Shown: piece by piece, positions 14,802 to 24,406 of the stretch
Numbering within the stretch: position 1 is the stretch's first letter
How the letters are laid out: the number at the start of each line of letters is the position of its first letter
NCBI GenBank assembly: GCA_903822545.1
Contig: CAIJPN010000013.1
Location: 1-64,000, forward strand
Direction: 5' to 3'
Source: an uncultured Anaerolineae bacterium
GTDB lineage: Bacteria > Chloroflexota > Anaerolineae > Anaerolineales > Villigracilaceae
DNA: 64,000 nt
Position numbers and translations under genes: made by a program
Notes under the pieces: model-generated
Databases searched by the model: none
What the model was told of the DNA's origin: nothing
What the model saw: the letters and a program-made list of their open reading frames with translations, nothing else

Positions 14802-16592
14802 ATGATGATGAGCAATTCCCAATTGAGTTCGCCCTTTTCCATTTTCCGCAACCGCAATTTTTCGTTGATGTGGATCGGGCAGTTGGTTACAGAGATGGGC
14901 ACTGCGCTCAGTTCGCTGGCGGCTTCAATTTATGTTTACAAAATTACCGGCTCTGCGCTGAATGTGGGGCTGATGATGATGGCTTCGGCGCTGCCCAGCC
15001 TGGTGGTGGGGCTGGTAGCCGGGGTTTTTGTGGATCGCTACGACCGCAGGAAGATTATGCTGGCTTCGGATTTGATCCGTGCTGTGTTGATTTTTGCTGT
15101 GCCATTTTTAATGCCCAGCAATATCGCCTGGTTGTATATCCTGGTGGCGCTTTCGGCCACGGTGGGGCAGTTTTTTAACCCGGCCCATGCCAGTATCCTG
15201 CCTGAAATTGCATCTGAAGATGAGTTGAACGCTGCCAATTCGCTGATGGCGATCAGTTCGTTTGGCTCGCAGGTGATCGGGTATGCCCTGGCCGGGTTGA
15301 TCACTGCGCAATTGCCAATCGAGTGGGCGTTTTACATTGATGGGGCCACATTTTTGGTTTCGGCGATGCTGATTCGTATGACGCGCATTCCATCGATCAA
15401 GATTGATGAAAGCACCAATATTATTTCGATTTTCCAAAACCTGAAGTCGGGGCTGGATGTTATCAGGAAAACCGATCTTTTGCGCTCGCTGTTTGTTGCT
15501 TATTTCTTTATTGGGATTATTTTCGGGTTCAGCAATGCCATTCGGCTGCCGTTTGCGGTGCAGTCGCTTGGCGCGACAGAGTTTGATTTTGCAATGATTG
15601 AAAGTGTGACGCTGATTGGTTTTGTGGTTGCCAGCCTTTTGATGGCCCAGATGGGTGACCGCCTGCGCGAAGGGCAATGGCTGGCTATCAGTATCATCGG
15701 GATGGCGTTTACCGGGATTGCCTTTGCTTTTTCTACCAGTGTGGGGCTGGCCCTGGCGGTGATTACAGTGGAGGGTTTTGTCAATGCGCCCTCGGTGATT
15801 GCGCGCGCGCTCATCATCCAGCGCAATACGCCGCGTGAGGCGCGCGGACGGGTTTTCAGCGCTTTTTTTGTCACCCGCGATGTGATGTTTATGACGGGGA
15901 TGGCAATGGCCGGGCTGGCAGATATTTTTGATGTGCGCATGCTTTATTTTCTCTCCAGCCTGGTCATCCTGGCAACCGGGATTGCGATCCTGTTCATGCC
16001 GGGGTTGGGGCAGCCCGCGGCAGAGTGGCGGAGAGCAATTGCGCTGTTACGCGCCACATCTGAATATGCCAGTATTGGCATTGGGAGGGTGCTTACACCA
16101 CCCGAGTTTGATCGCCTGCTGGCGCTTGTCCCGCCGCTGGCCGGGTTGGGTGCCGAAAAACGAAAGCGGCTGCTTGCCCGGATGACCCTGCACGATGTCG
16201 GCCCGGAGACGATCATCATCCGCCGGAATGAGACCAATGACGCGGCTTTTTTCATCCTGTCGGGCCAGGCGATTGCCGGGTGGGATAATCACGGTTCGAC
16301 AAAAGTGCTGGAAACCCTGCGCCCCGGTGATTTCTTTGGTGAAATCGCAGCGCTGACCGGCGCGCTGCGCACGGCCAACGTGATCACAGACCAGCCGACC
16401 ATGCTGGTGCGTGTGACCGCCCAACTGCTGCGCGAAATGTCGGCAGATCCGCAGTTGAATCGCATCCTGGTGACGCGAATGACCGAGCGTATGATCCGCA
16501 TGAACATGATCGATATGGCCCGCCCCAGTCACTACGACCAGAAAGACCTGCACGATCTGCGCACAACGGTTGAGCCTGCCGAAGCAATTTAA
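14802..16592 (+). CDS. MFS transporter with C-terminal cyclic-nucleotide-binding domain
   Basis: Residues 15-405 form a major facilitator transporter of the MdtH/enterobactin-exporter type, with about ten to twelve helices and the DRYDRRK loop after helix 2. Residues 455-565 form a cNMP-binding domain with the phosphate cassette FFGEIAALTGALRTANV, including the conserved Glu and Arg. This suggests the transporter is gated or tuned by cAMP or a related nucleotide. Three ATG codons lie in a row after AGGAGG; the first has ideal spacing. It follows the ATP-grasp ligase, so it may export that enzyme's product. Its 3' end overlaps the convergent thioesterase gene by four bases. Confidence 0.9.
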   Translation: MMMSNSQLSSPFSIFRNRNFSLMWIGQLVTEMGTALSSLAASIYVYKITGSALNVGLMMMASALPSLVVGLVAGVFVDRYDRRKIMLASDLIRAVLIFAVPFLMPSNIAWLYILVALSATVGQFFNPAHASILPEIASEDELNAANSLMAISSFGSQVIGYALAGLITAQLPIEWAFYIDGATFLVSAMLIRMTRIPSIKIDESTNIISIFQNLKSGLDVIRKTDLLRSLFVAYFFIGIIFGFSNAIRLPFAVQSLGATEFDFAMIESVTLIGFVVASLLMAQMGDRLREGQWLAISIIGMAFTGIAFAFSTSVGLALAVITVEGFVNAPSVIARALIIQRNTPREARGRVFSAFFVTRDVMFMTGMAMAGLADIFDVRMLYFLSSLVILATGIAILFMPGLGQPAAEWRRAIALLRATSEYASIGIGRVLTPPEFDRLLALVPPLAGLGAEKRKRLLARMTLHDVGPETIIIRRNETNDAAFFILSGQAIAGWDNHGSTKVLETLRPGDFFGEIAALTGALRTANVITDQPTMLVRVTAQLLREMSADPQLNRILVTRMTERMIRMNMIDMARPSHYDQKDLHDLRTTVEPAEAI

Positions 16593-16996
16593 CCTTGCGG
16601 AGGGATGGAATACGTGCCGACGGCGTGCGCCACTGCCTCGGGGCTGCCCTCGGAGTAGAGTGACACTTCGCCAATCGCCAGGCTGCGCCCTACTTTGAGC
16701 AGTTTGCACACCCCCAGCAGGTCACGGTCTGCCTGGGGTTTCCTGAGAAAGTTGATCGAAAGGTTGGTTGTAACCGCCAGGGGGATAATGCCAATTTCGC
16801 CGAGTAAAGCCACATACAAGGCAACATCCGCCACTTCAAACATCACCGGCCCGGAGACTGTTCCTCCGGGCCGTAAATCATCCGCGCCGATCTTCCTGCG
16901 CACCACGGCTGAAAGGTTTCCCACTTCTTCCACGCTGCTTTTACTCTGCGGGAAGGCGTTTCTCATAAATTCGATCAATTCCTGTTTGGTTGCCAT
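16589..16996 (-). CDS. PaaI-type hotdog-fold thioesterase
   Basis: Protein of 135 residues with one hotdog domain. Key parts are GGTVSGPVMFEVADVALYVAL (the active-site helix) and AVTTNLSINFLRKP (the following strands), typical of PaaI/DUF4442 acyl-CoA thioesterases, which hydrolyse medium-chain or aryl acyl-CoA in the cytosol. It converges with the MFS gene. The divergent Liv/acyl-CoA synthetase operon starts about 220 bases away, so a role in clearing acyl-CoA from that pathway is possible but not shown. Confidence 0.85.
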   Translation of the reverse strand: MATKQELIEFMRNAFPQSKSSVEEVGNLSAVVRRKIGADDLRPGGTVSGPVMFEVADVALYVALLGEIGIIPLAVTTNLSINFLRKPQADRDLLGVCKLLKVGRSLAIGEVSLYSEGSPEAVAHAVGTYSIPPQG

Positions 16997-17127
16997 GTTT
17001 TTCTCTGCCTGGGGAAAAGGTTATTAGATGCCTATTGTACAGAATAAATCACTTTGTGCATCATCGAAGCCCAACATCATCTGATATTGAGCTATGAAAA
17101 ACCGGGAAACTGTGAAATCCAATTTTG

Positions 17128-17174
17128 GCATTAACGCCTGCATTAACGCTTCTTTAGCGCGGGTGTCCTATGAT
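17128..17174 (+). promoter_or_regulatory. promoter region of the Liv operon with a tandem direct repeat
   Basis: The 10-base word gcattaacgc occurs at 17128-17137 and again at 17140-17149, twelve bases apart. A TATGAT -10 box lies at 17169-17174 and the -35 position (acgctt) is poor. Tandem repeats beside a weak -35 fit an activator or repressor site, but no regulator gene is adjacent. Confidence 0.4.
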
Positions 17175-17213
17175 TGGAGAAGATTGTGAAAAGTCTTTTT
17201 TTTGGGAGCGTTT

Positions 17214-18065
17214 ATGCCGAGCGAATTTACCAGCACTCTCAATAGCAGCACCCTGGAAGCAGGTCAGACCCAACTAAAAATTGATGGCCTGCAACTGAAC
17301 TTTGGCGGCGTGGCCGCCCTATACAACATCAGCCTGGAAGTCAAGCAAAGTGAAATCCTGGCAATTATCGGGCCGAACGGTGCGGGGAAAACCAGCCTGC
17401 TTAACTGTATCAGCGGGTTGTATCACCCCCAGCGCGGAAAAATCACCTATTTCAATAGCAGCGAGCACGAAATGACGCACATGAAGCCGCACCAGATCGC
17501 CCAATTGGGTGTGGCGCGTTCGTTCCAAAATATTGAGCTGTTCCGGCACATGACGGTGCTCGATAACCTGCTTTCGGGCTGCCACATTCACATGAAAACG
17601 GACCTGTTTTCAAGCATGCTGTACTGGGGCAAGGCGCAGCGCGAACACATTCAATTCAGGCGGTTTGTGGAAGATATTATTGACCTGCTGGAGATTGAAG
17701 CCATCCGCTACCAGACGGTGGGTTCACTCTCGTACGGTTTACAGAAACGGGTGGAGATGGGCCGCGCGCTGGCAATGCGACCCTCGCTGCTGCTGCTGGA
17801 TGAGCCAATGGCAGGCATGAACTCGGAAGAAAAAGAAGATATGGCACGCTTTGTCCTCGATATCAACGAGGAACACGGCGTGACCATTGTGTTGATCGAA
17901 CACGATATGGGCGTGGTGATGGACATCAGTGACCGCATTGCTGTGTTGAACTTTGGACAAAAGATTGGCGAAGGCACGCCCGATGAAGTGCGCCGCAACC
18001 CGGTGGTCATTGAAGCCTACCTGGGCGAAGAACACAGCCCCTATCCCCTGCGCTCAAAACTCTAA
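17214..18065 (+). CDS. livG: Liv-type ABC transporter ATPase LivG
   Basis: ABC ATPase of 283 residues with Walker A GPNGAGKTS (53-61), Q-loop ARSFQNIELF, signature LSYGLQKR and Walker B LLLLDEPMAGM. The insert after the Q-loop and the VIEAYLGEE tail are typical of LivG/BraF. It works with LivF on the inner face of the membrane to power import of branched-chain or aromatic/aliphatic carboxylic acids. The start is the ATG of MPSEF after GGGAG; an upstream TTG is less likely. It opens an operon with two acyl-CoA-forming ligases, which points to organic acids rather than amino acids. Confidence 0.9.
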   Translation: MPSEFTSTLNSSTLEAGQTQLKIDGLQLNFGGVAALYNISLEVKQSEILAIIGPNGAGKTSLLNCISGLYHPQRGKITYFNSSEHEMTHMKPHQIAQLGVARSFQNIELFRHMTVLDNLLSGCHIHMKTDLFSSMLYWGKAQREHIQFRRFVEDIIDLLEIEAIRYQTVGSLSYGLQKRVEMGRALAMRPSLLLLDEPMAGMNSEEKEDMARFVLDINEEHGVTIVLIEHDMGVVMDISDRIAVLNFGQKIGEGTPDEVRRNPVVIEAYLGEEHSPYPLRSKL

Positions 18066-18075
18066 TTGGTGACGT

Positions 18076-19971
18076 ATGGCTGAAACCCTGCCTCAATTCC
18101 TGCTTGAACACGCCAAAAACACGCCGAACAAAATTGCACTGCGCGAGCGTGATTATGGCATCTGGCAATCGATGACCTGGTCTGAATATGCCGGGCATGT
18201 GAAGTATTTTTGCCTGGGCCTGGTCAGTATGGGCCTGCGCCCCGAAGAAACAATCGCCATCATCGGCGACAACCGCCCAGACTGGGTAATTGCCGAGTTG
18301 GCGGCGCAAGCTGCCGGGGCGAAATCCATCGGGCTGTACCAGGATTCGGTGGTGAAAGAGATGATTTATATCTTCAACCACGCCGATGTGTCGTTCGTGG
18401 TTGTCGAAGACCAGGAGCAGGTGGATAAAATCCTGGAGATGTGGGACGAACTCAAAGGGGTAAAGAGGGTCATCTACTACGACCCGAAAGGCCTGCGCAA
18501 TTACACCGAAGATTTCCTGGTCTACTTCCCGGATGTGGAAGTGGAAGGGCAGAAATTTGAGAAGGAAAACCCGGGCTGGTTCGAAAAACGGGTGGCCGAG
18601 GGCAAAAGCTCAGACCTGGCAATTCTCTCCACCACCTCGGGGACGACCGGCAACCCCAAGCTGGCCATGCTGACGCACAAATCGATGATCTCGATGGGTC
18701 ACAACCTGATGAGCATCGACCCGCTCTCAACCAATGACAACTTTGTTTCGTTCCTGCCGCTCTCATGGATCGGCGAACAGATGATGTGTATGTCGTGCGG
18801 GTTGCAACTTGGTTTCACGGTCAACTTCCCCGAGGAGCCAGAGACGGTGCAGCACGACATCCGCGAGATTGGGCCGCGCGTCATGTTCAGCCCGCCGCGC
18901 ATCTGGGAAAACATGGTCAGCCAGGTGCAGGTGAAGGTGGAAGACAGCACCAGGTTGAAGAAGGCAATTTTCAACTGGGCCATGCCGGTTGGCTATGCCA
19001 TGGCCGATGTGCGCTTCCGCAAGGAAACCCCTTCCCTGGGCCTGAAAATCAAGTATTTCCTGGCAGATTGGATGATGTTCCAGGAAATCAAGGATCACCT
19101 GGGGCTGCGGCATCTCAAACGCGCCTACACCGGCGGCGCAGCGTTGGGGCCAGATGTTTTCCGCTTTTTCCATGCCCTGGGTGTCAACCTGAAGCAGATT
19201 TATGGGCAGACAGAGATCAACGGTATCGCGGTGGTGCATCGTGATGGCGATGTCAAGTTCCAGACGGTGGGCACACCCATCCCGGAGACGGAAATCAAAG
19301 TCGATGAGAATGGTGAAATCCTGCTGCGCTCCCCGGCCTTGATGGATGGCTACTATCGCAACCCCGAAGCCACCGCCGACACACTCAAGGATGGCTGGCT
19401 GCATTCGGGCGATGCGGGTTATTTCGATGAAGATGGTCACCTGATCGTGATTGACCGCGCCAAAGATGTGATGACGCTGCACGATGGGACGAAATTCAGC
19501 CCACAGTTCATTGAAAACAAGCTCAAGTTCAGCCCTTACGTCAAAGAAGCGGTGATTTTCGGCGGCGACTGGCCGTTTGTCAGCGCGATGATTAACATCG
19601 ACTTTGCCAACGTTGGCAAGTGGGCCGAAAACAATCAGATTGGTTACACCACATACACCGACCTGGCCCAAAAGCCGCAAGTTTACCAGCTTGTGCGCAA
19701 GCATGTGGAACAGGCCAACGTGGACCTGCCGCCCGCGGCGCGCATTCAGCGGTTTGTGCTGCTGCACAAGGAACTGGATGCGGACGATGCCGAGTTGACC
19801 CGCACCCGCAAAGTGCGCCGCAACCTGGTGGCCCAGCGCTATGCCGATATCATTTCGGCGCTCTACAGCCAGAATAACCACGTGGATGTGGAAACGGTCA
19901 TCACCTACCAGGATGGCCGCACGGCCCGCCTTGCCACCCGGCTGGCGATTGAAGGCCTGAAAACCGAATAA
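18076..19971 (+). CDS. long-chain-type acyl-CoA synthetase (AMP-forming)
   Basis: Adenylate-forming enzyme of 631 residues, close to the FadD15/ACSL group. The phosphate loop is TTSGTTGNPKLAML, followed by the aromatic motif YGQTE, HSGDAGYFDEDG and the hinge IDRAKDVMTLHDGTKFSP. It activates a carboxylic acid to the acyl-AMP and then the CoA thioester. It begins ten bases after livG and is followed by livH 12 bases on, so it is an integral part of the transport operon. Uptake may thus be coupled to CoA activation inside the cell (vectorial acylation). The acid is not identified. Confidence 0.9.
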   Translation: MAETLPQFLLEHAKNTPNKIALRERDYGIWQSMTWSEYAGHVKYFCLGLVSMGLRPEETIAIIGDNRPDWVIAELAAQAAGAKSIGLYQDSVVKEMIYIFNHADVSFVVVEDQEQVDKILEMWDELKGVKRVIYYDPKGLRNYTEDFLVYFPDVEVEGQKFEKENPGWFEKRVAEGKSSDLAILSTTSGTTGNPKLAMLTHKSMISMGHNLMSIDPLSTNDNFVSFLPLSWIGEQMMCMSCGLQLGFTVNFPEEPETVQHDIREIGPRVMFSPPRIWENMVSQVQVKVEDSTRLKKAIFNWAMPVGYAMADVRFRKETPSLGLKIKYFLADWMMFQEIKDHLGLRHLKRAYTGGAALGPDVFRFFHALGVNLKQIYGQTEINGIAVVHRDGDVKFQTVGTPIPETEIKVDENGEILLRSPALMDGYYRNPEATADTLKDGWLHSGDAGYFDEDGHLIVIDRAKDVMTLHDGTKFSPQFIENKLKFSPYVKEAVIFGGDWPFVSAMINIDFANVGKWAENNQIGYTTYTDLAQKPQVYQLVRKHVEQANVDLPPAARIQRFVLLHKELDADDAELTRTRKVRRNLVAQRYADIISALYSQNNHVDVETVITYQDGRTARLATRLAIEGLKTE

Positions 19972-19983
19972 GCGGAGCCCTTT

Positions 19984-20856
19984 ATGGAACTTTTCATCCA
20001 ACTCACCCTTACCGGTTTGACCAGCGGCGCAATTTTAGCTCTCGCTGCGCTGGGTTTTGTGCTCATCTATAAATCGAGCGATGTGATCAACTTCGCCCAG
20101 GGCGAATTCCTGCTGATTGGCGCTTACGTCATCTTTGCGATGCTGACCCAGGCGGGCCTGCACTGGACATTTGGCCTGGTGCTGACCATCGCAGTGGCAG
20201 TAGGGCTGGGGGTCATGGTCGAGCGGCTGGTGCTGCGCCCGATGATCGGCGAGCCGATTATCTCGGTCATCATGGTCACAATTGGCCTGTCCAGCCTGCT
20301 CAAAGCCATTGTCAGCACCATTTGGGGGAATACGCCGCAGGCTTTCCCGCCCTTTATTCCCAGCGAACCGGTCAATATTCTGGGTGCCACGGTTGGGCAA
20401 GACCGCCTGTGGGCGCTGGTGATCGCGGCTGTGCTGCTGGGTGGGTTCAACCTGTTCTTCCGCCGCTCGCGCGAAGGGATTGCCATGCGCGCTGTGGCCG
20501 ATGACCAGCAGGCTGCCCTGAGCATGGGCATCAGCGTTAAACGCATTTTTGCCTGGGCCTGGTCGATTGCCGCGGCAACGGCAGCCATTGGCGGGGCGTT
20601 GGTGGCAAACATCGTGGGGGTGGGGCCAGAACTTTCCCACTTTGGCCTGCGTGTTTTCCCGGTGGTCATCCTCGGCGGGCTGGATTCCATCCCTGGCGCA
20701 ATTGTGGGCGGGTTGATCATCGGCCTGCTGGAACAATACACAGGCGGCTATCTTGGCCAGGGCCTGAACCAGGTGCTACCCTTCGTCGTGCTGATCGTCA
20801 TCCTGATGTTCCGTCCCTACGGGCTGTTCGGCCAGGAAATCATCGAGCGAGTATAG
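19984..20856 (+). CDS. livH: Liv-type ABC permease LivH
   Basis: Integral membrane protein of 290 residues with about eight hydrophobic helices. LivH features include VINFAQGEFLLIGAY near the N-terminus, the cytoplasmic loop AMRAVADDQQAALSMGI, and VVILGGLDSIPGAIVGG toward the end. It pairs with LivM to form the channel. The lead sequence agcggagccctttATG gives a GGAG ribosome site. A gap of about 110 bases with a weak 7-bp inverted repeat (tcgaagg) separates it from livM. Confidence 0.92.
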   Translation: MELFIQLTLTGLTSGAILALAALGFVLIYKSSDVINFAQGEFLLIGAYVIFAMLTQAGLHWTFGLVLTIAVAVGLGVMVERLVLRPMIGEPIISVIMVTIGLSSLLKAIVSTIWGNTPQAFPPFIPSEPVNILGATVGQDRLWALVIAAVLLGGFNLFFRRSREGIAMRAVADDQQAALSMGISVKRIFAWAWSIAAATAAIGGALVANIVGVGPELSHFGLRVFPVVILGGLDSIPGAIVGGLIIGLLEQYTGGYLGQGLNQVLPFVVLIVILMFRPYGLFGQEIIERV

Positions 20857-20967
20857 CCAAGCGGAGTGGTATCAAAGTCGAAGGGCAGCTTTGCACAATT
20901 GGCCTTCGATTAAACAAAGCAAAGAACGCACGGCGCTGCTTAAGACAAAACAAATAAAGGATTAATT

Positions 20968-22011
20968 ATGATCTCAGGCATCTTCCACAGCACCTACGAA
21001 CAGGATATGGCCCTGCGCCATACCCATGCCCAGAAGATACGGTTGGCAATCTTGATTGTCTTTTTGTTGGTATTTCCCTTCCTCGCCAATCGTTATTACC
21101 TGACGCTCGCCAACCAGATTGGCATTGCCGTCATCGGCGCGATTGGGCTGAACATCCTGGTAGGCTACACCGGGCAGATCAGCCTGGGGCAGGGTGGGTT
21201 CATGGCGGTGGGTGCGTATACTGCCGGGATTTTAACCGCCCGCATGGGAATGCCATGGTGGGCATCCACTTTGGTGGCCTGCTTTGTCACTGCCGGGGTC
21301 GGCGCAGCTTTTGGCCTGCCATCGTTGCGGCTGAAAGGCCTGTACCTGGCAATTGCCACCCTGGCAGCACAGGAAATCATCCTGTGGGTGGTAACCCACT
21401 GGAAGGCCGTCACCGGCGGTGTAGATGCGTTGGTAGTGCCCAACCCTGAGCTTTTCGGCATCCGCATGAACACCGATTTTAATTTTTACTGGCTGGTGTG
21501 GGCGCTGGTCATCCTGGTGACATTTGCATCGGTCAACCTGTTCCGCACGCGTTTTGGACGAGCCTTCATCGCCATCCGCGACCAGGATATTGCCGCATCG
21601 GTGATGGGCGTGGATTTGTTCAAGTACAAACTGCTGGCATTTGCCATCTCTTCTTTCTGGGTGGGGCTGGCCGGAGCGTTAACAGCACACTATCGCAGCA
21701 TCGTCACCTGGGAGCGTTTCACGATCGATGTGTCGGTGCTATACCTGGCCATGATCATCATCGGCGGGCTGGGAAAAATCACAGGCTCGTATCTCGGCGC
21801 AATTTTCATGACCCTGCTCCCGGCAGTGCTCTCCAACCTGGGCCGGGTGGTCAAAGGCGTTTTCCCGGGCGTGGAAGGCATTATCCCATTCATACAGCAA
21901 GCCACTTTTGGCCTGGTCATCATCCTGTTCTTAATTCTTGAACCTGAAGGCTTGAACAAAATCTGGAAAAACATAAAAGACTACTTCCGGCTCTGGCCGT
22001 TCAGCTACTAA
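20968..22011 (+). CDS. livM: Liv-type ABC permease LivM
   Basis: Permease of 347 residues with about nine helices. LivM features are GYTGQISLGQGGFMAVGAYTA, the loop FIAIRDQDIAASVMGVD and IIGGLGKITGSYLGA. A polar N-terminal extension of about 25 residues (MISGIFHSTYEQDMALRH) precedes the first helix. It forms the second half of the Liv channel. An AAAGGA-type ribosome site precedes the ATG. The gap to livK holds no gene. Confidence 0.92.
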   Translation: MISGIFHSTYEQDMALRHTHAQKIRLAILIVFLLVFPFLANRYYLTLANQIGIAVIGAIGLNILVGYTGQISLGQGGFMAVGAYTAGILTARMGMPWWASTLVACFVTAGVGAAFGLPSLRLKGLYLAIATLAAQEIILWVVTHWKAVTGGVDALVVPNPELFGIRMNTDFNFYWLVWALVILVTFASVNLFRTRFGRAFIAIRDQDIAASVMGVDLFKYKLLAFAISSFWVGLAGALTAHYRSIVTWERFTIDVSVLYLAMIIIGGLGKITGSYLGAIFMTLLPAVLSNLGRVVKGVFPGVEGIIPFIQQATFGLVIILFLILEPEGLNKIWKNIKDYFRLWPFSY

Positions 22012-22189
22012 GCACCCGGACTCGCCCTGAAGGTACAGGCTACATGACAAACAACAGTTTTGCTAATACTACACTCTTATCCAGCCCGGGCACAAGCAGG
22101 AGGTGTGTTGACATAAGCACGAACCGCTTTTCCCTTTCTCACTTACCCACTTTTCAATCAATTTTTTCCGCTCAAAGGAGGAAAAGACC

Positions 22190-23380
22190 ATGTCTCGCAT
22201 AAAGAATTTGTTTGCCCTGATCGTAGTGGCCTCACTTTTGCTCACCGCATGTGGCGGCGGTGGCGGCGGCGGCGCAAAAGCCCCCATCAAAATCGGCGCG
22301 ATTTTCGACTTGACCGGTGCAACTGCCGATGTTAGCACGCCCTACTCTGAAGGCATGAAGGGTTTTGTCGAATGGAAGAACGCCAACGGCGGCATTGACG
22401 GCCACCAGATCGAAATGACCTCGGCTGACTACGCCTATAAAGTCGACCAGGCCGAACAACTTTACACCCAGTACACCCAGGAAGGCGTTGTAGCATTCCA
22501 GGGTTGGGGCACCGGCGACACGGAAGCGCTTCGCACCAAAGTGGCCGAAGACAAAATCCCCTTCATGTCGGCTTCCTATTCTGCGGCCCTGCTCGATATG
22601 AACGCCGCTCCCTACAACTTCCTGGTTGGCACCACCTACTCAGACCAGGCTGTGATCGCCATCCGTTGGGCCATGGATGATTACAAGGCCAAGGGCGGCA
22701 GCGACCAGCTCAAAATCGCCCTGATCCACCACGACAGCCCATTCGGCCAGTCACCTGTGGCCGATGCCAAAGCCTTCACCGAAGCCAATGGCGGCGCGTT
22801 CCTCGACCTGGCCATGCCCAAGGGCGCAACCGACTACGTAGCTGAACTGGCCCAGATGACCACCTTTGGCGCGCAGTATGTCATTGTCCAGAATGTTTCC
22901 AGCCCGGCGGCTGTGCTGCTCAAGGATGCCAAGAGCCAGGGCTTTGGCGCGCAATTCATCTGCCTGAACTGGTGCGCCGATGAAAACCTGGTGCGCCTGG
23001 CCGGCACCGCCGCTGAAGGCGTGATGGGTGCCATCCCGTTCACCCCGCCCACCGCCGCTGTGGCCGGGCACAAGGATGCCGATGCCTTCCTCAAGACCAA
23101 AGGCTCCAGCCTGGCTGAAAAAGGCCTGCACTATACCCAGGGCTGGTGGACCATGGCAGTCATGGCCGCTGGCATCGAAAAAGTCATCAAAGATGGCAAG
23201 GAATTGACCGGCGAGAACATCAAAGCCGCGCTCGAAACCATCCAGAATTTTGACACTGGTGGCATTACCTCGCCCATCAGCTTCTCGCCCACCAGCCACA
23301 AGGGCAACAATTCCCTGCGCCTGTACCAGGTGTCGGGTGGCAACTGGACACAGGTAAGCGATTTTATCTCGGCAAAGTAG
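22190..23380 (+). CDS. livK: Liv-type substrate-binding lipoprotein
   Basis: Binding protein of 396 residues. The signal peptide ends at a lipobox (LLLTACGG, Cys21) followed by a glycine-rich tether. The mature part is of the Peripla_BP_6/LivJ type (PIKIGAIFDLTGATADVSTPY, DSPFGQSPVADAKAF, TPPTAAVAGHKDADAF). Binding proteins with this sequence style often accept aromatic or aliphatic acids rather than leucine; this is inference from the operon. It has a strong ribosome site (AAAGGAGG). A hairpin follows its stop codon. Confidence 0.9.
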   Translation: MSRIKNLFALIVVASLLLTACGGGGGGGAKAPIKIGAIFDLTGATADVSTPYSEGMKGFVEWKNANGGIDGHQIEMTSADYAYKVDQAEQLYTQYTQEGVVAFQGWGTGDTEALRTKVAEDKIPFMSASYSAALLDMNAAPYNFLVGTTYSDQAVIAIRWAMDDYKAKGGSDQLKIALIHHDSPFGQSPVADAKAFTEANGGAFLDLAMPKGATDYVAELAQMTTFGAQYVIVQNVSSPAAVLLKDAKSQGFGAQFICLNWCADENLVRLAGTAAEGVMGAIPFTPPTAAVAGHKDADAFLKTKGSSLAEKGLHYTQGWWTMAVMAAGIEKVIKDGKELTGENIKAALETIQNFDTGGITSPISFSPTSHKGNNSLRLYQVSGGNWTQVSDFISAK

Positions 23381-23395
23381 TAAGTGTAAAAAGCT

Positions 23396-23423
23396 GGTCA
23401 GCGGTCTGGGAGGGCCGCTGACC
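23396..23423 (+). terminator. intercistronic hairpin after livK
   Basis: A perfect 9-bp stem (ggtcagcgg with ccgctgacc) closes a 10-base loop, without a real T-run. It lies 15 bases after the livK stop and 136 bases before livF. It probably stabilises the binding-protein message or terminates part of the transcripts. Confidence 0.6.
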
Positions 23424-23559
23424 GATCTCTTCACCCTGATTATGCGTTGCACCAGGCGAAACGGAATTTTCCAGGCTGGCACACAGCCCGTTTAACCGAA
23501 AACCACCTGAAACCTGGTGCTACGCACCCCAGGATGTAACTATTCACCGGAAAAAGCTT

Positions 23560-24351
23560 ATGTTGACACTCAACAATATCGAAGTCATCTACAACGATGT
23601 GATCCTCGTGCTCAAAGGCATGTCCATGCAGGTGCCAGAGGGGAAAATCGTCGGGCTGCTGGGCTCTAACGGCGCGGGAAAATCGACTACGCTGAAGGCC
23701 ATTTCCGGGTTGCTCAAACCTGAAGATGGCGAGGTGACCGACGGGTCGATCGAGTTCATCGGGCAGAACATCCACAACAGCGATGCCGATGACATCGTCC
23801 GCAAAGGCATTTTCCAGGTGATGGAAGGTCGGCGCGTCTTTGAGCATCTCACTGTGGAAGAAAACCTGATCGCGGGCGGGTATACACGCCGCGAAATGAG
23901 CCTTTCTCATGATGTTGACATGGTATATGGCTATTTCCCGCGCCTGAAGGAGCGCCGCAACCAGACAGCGGGCTACCTTTCGGGCGGCGAACAGCAAATG
24001 CTGGCCATTGGCCGCGCGCTAATGGCAAAACCCCGGCTGATGATGCTCGATGAGCCATCCCTGGGGCTTGCCCCCCTGCTCGTGCGCGAAATTTTTGAAA
24101 TCATCAAACGCATTAATCAAGAACAGAAAACCACCATCCTGCTGGTGGAACAGAACGCCAACCTGGCCCTGAGCGTGGCTGATTATGCCTACATCATGGA
24201 AAGCGGGCGCATCGTGCTTGAAGGCCACCCCGCCGACCTGCGCGAGAACGCTGATGTGCGCGAGTTCTACCTCGGCCTGACCGAAGTCGGTAGCCGCAAA
24301 TCTTATCGCGAGGTAAAGCACTATAAACGCCGCAAGCGCTGGTTGTCATAA
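23560..24351 (+). CDS. livF: Liv-type ABC transporter ATPase LivF
   Basis: ABC ATPase of 263 residues with GSNGAGKST, LSGGEQQMLAIGRAL and LMMLDEPSLGLAP, all intact. The last motif is characteristic of LivF/BraG. A basic C-terminal tail (about 245-263, many Lys/Arg/Tyr) is longer than in E. coli LivF. It partners with LivG to drive the LivH-LivM channel. The ribosome site is modest (CGGAAAAAG before the ATG). Confidence 0.92.
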   Translation: MLTLNNIEVIYNDVILVLKGMSMQVPEGKIVGLLGSNGAGKSTTLKAISGLLKPEDGEVTDGSIEFIGQNIHNSDADDIVRKGIFQVMEGRRVFEHLTVEENLIAGGYTRREMSLSHDVDMVYGYFPRLKERRNQTAGYLSGGEQQMLAIGRALMAKPRLMMLDEPSLGLAPLLVREIFEIIKRINQEQKTTILLVEQNANLALSVADYAYIMESGRIVLEGHPADLRENADVREFYLGLTEVGSRKSYREVKHYKRRKRWLS

Positions 24352-24406
24352 ATTTTATTTTTAGAGTGCGCAAGTTTCGGCACGTCAAAGTTGTAAGGAA
24401 CAATAT

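Noticed and set aside
18763-20001. A 412-codon minus-strand frame opposite the acyl-CoA synthetase
   Set aside because: Antisense to a well-supported enzyme and without recognisable domains.
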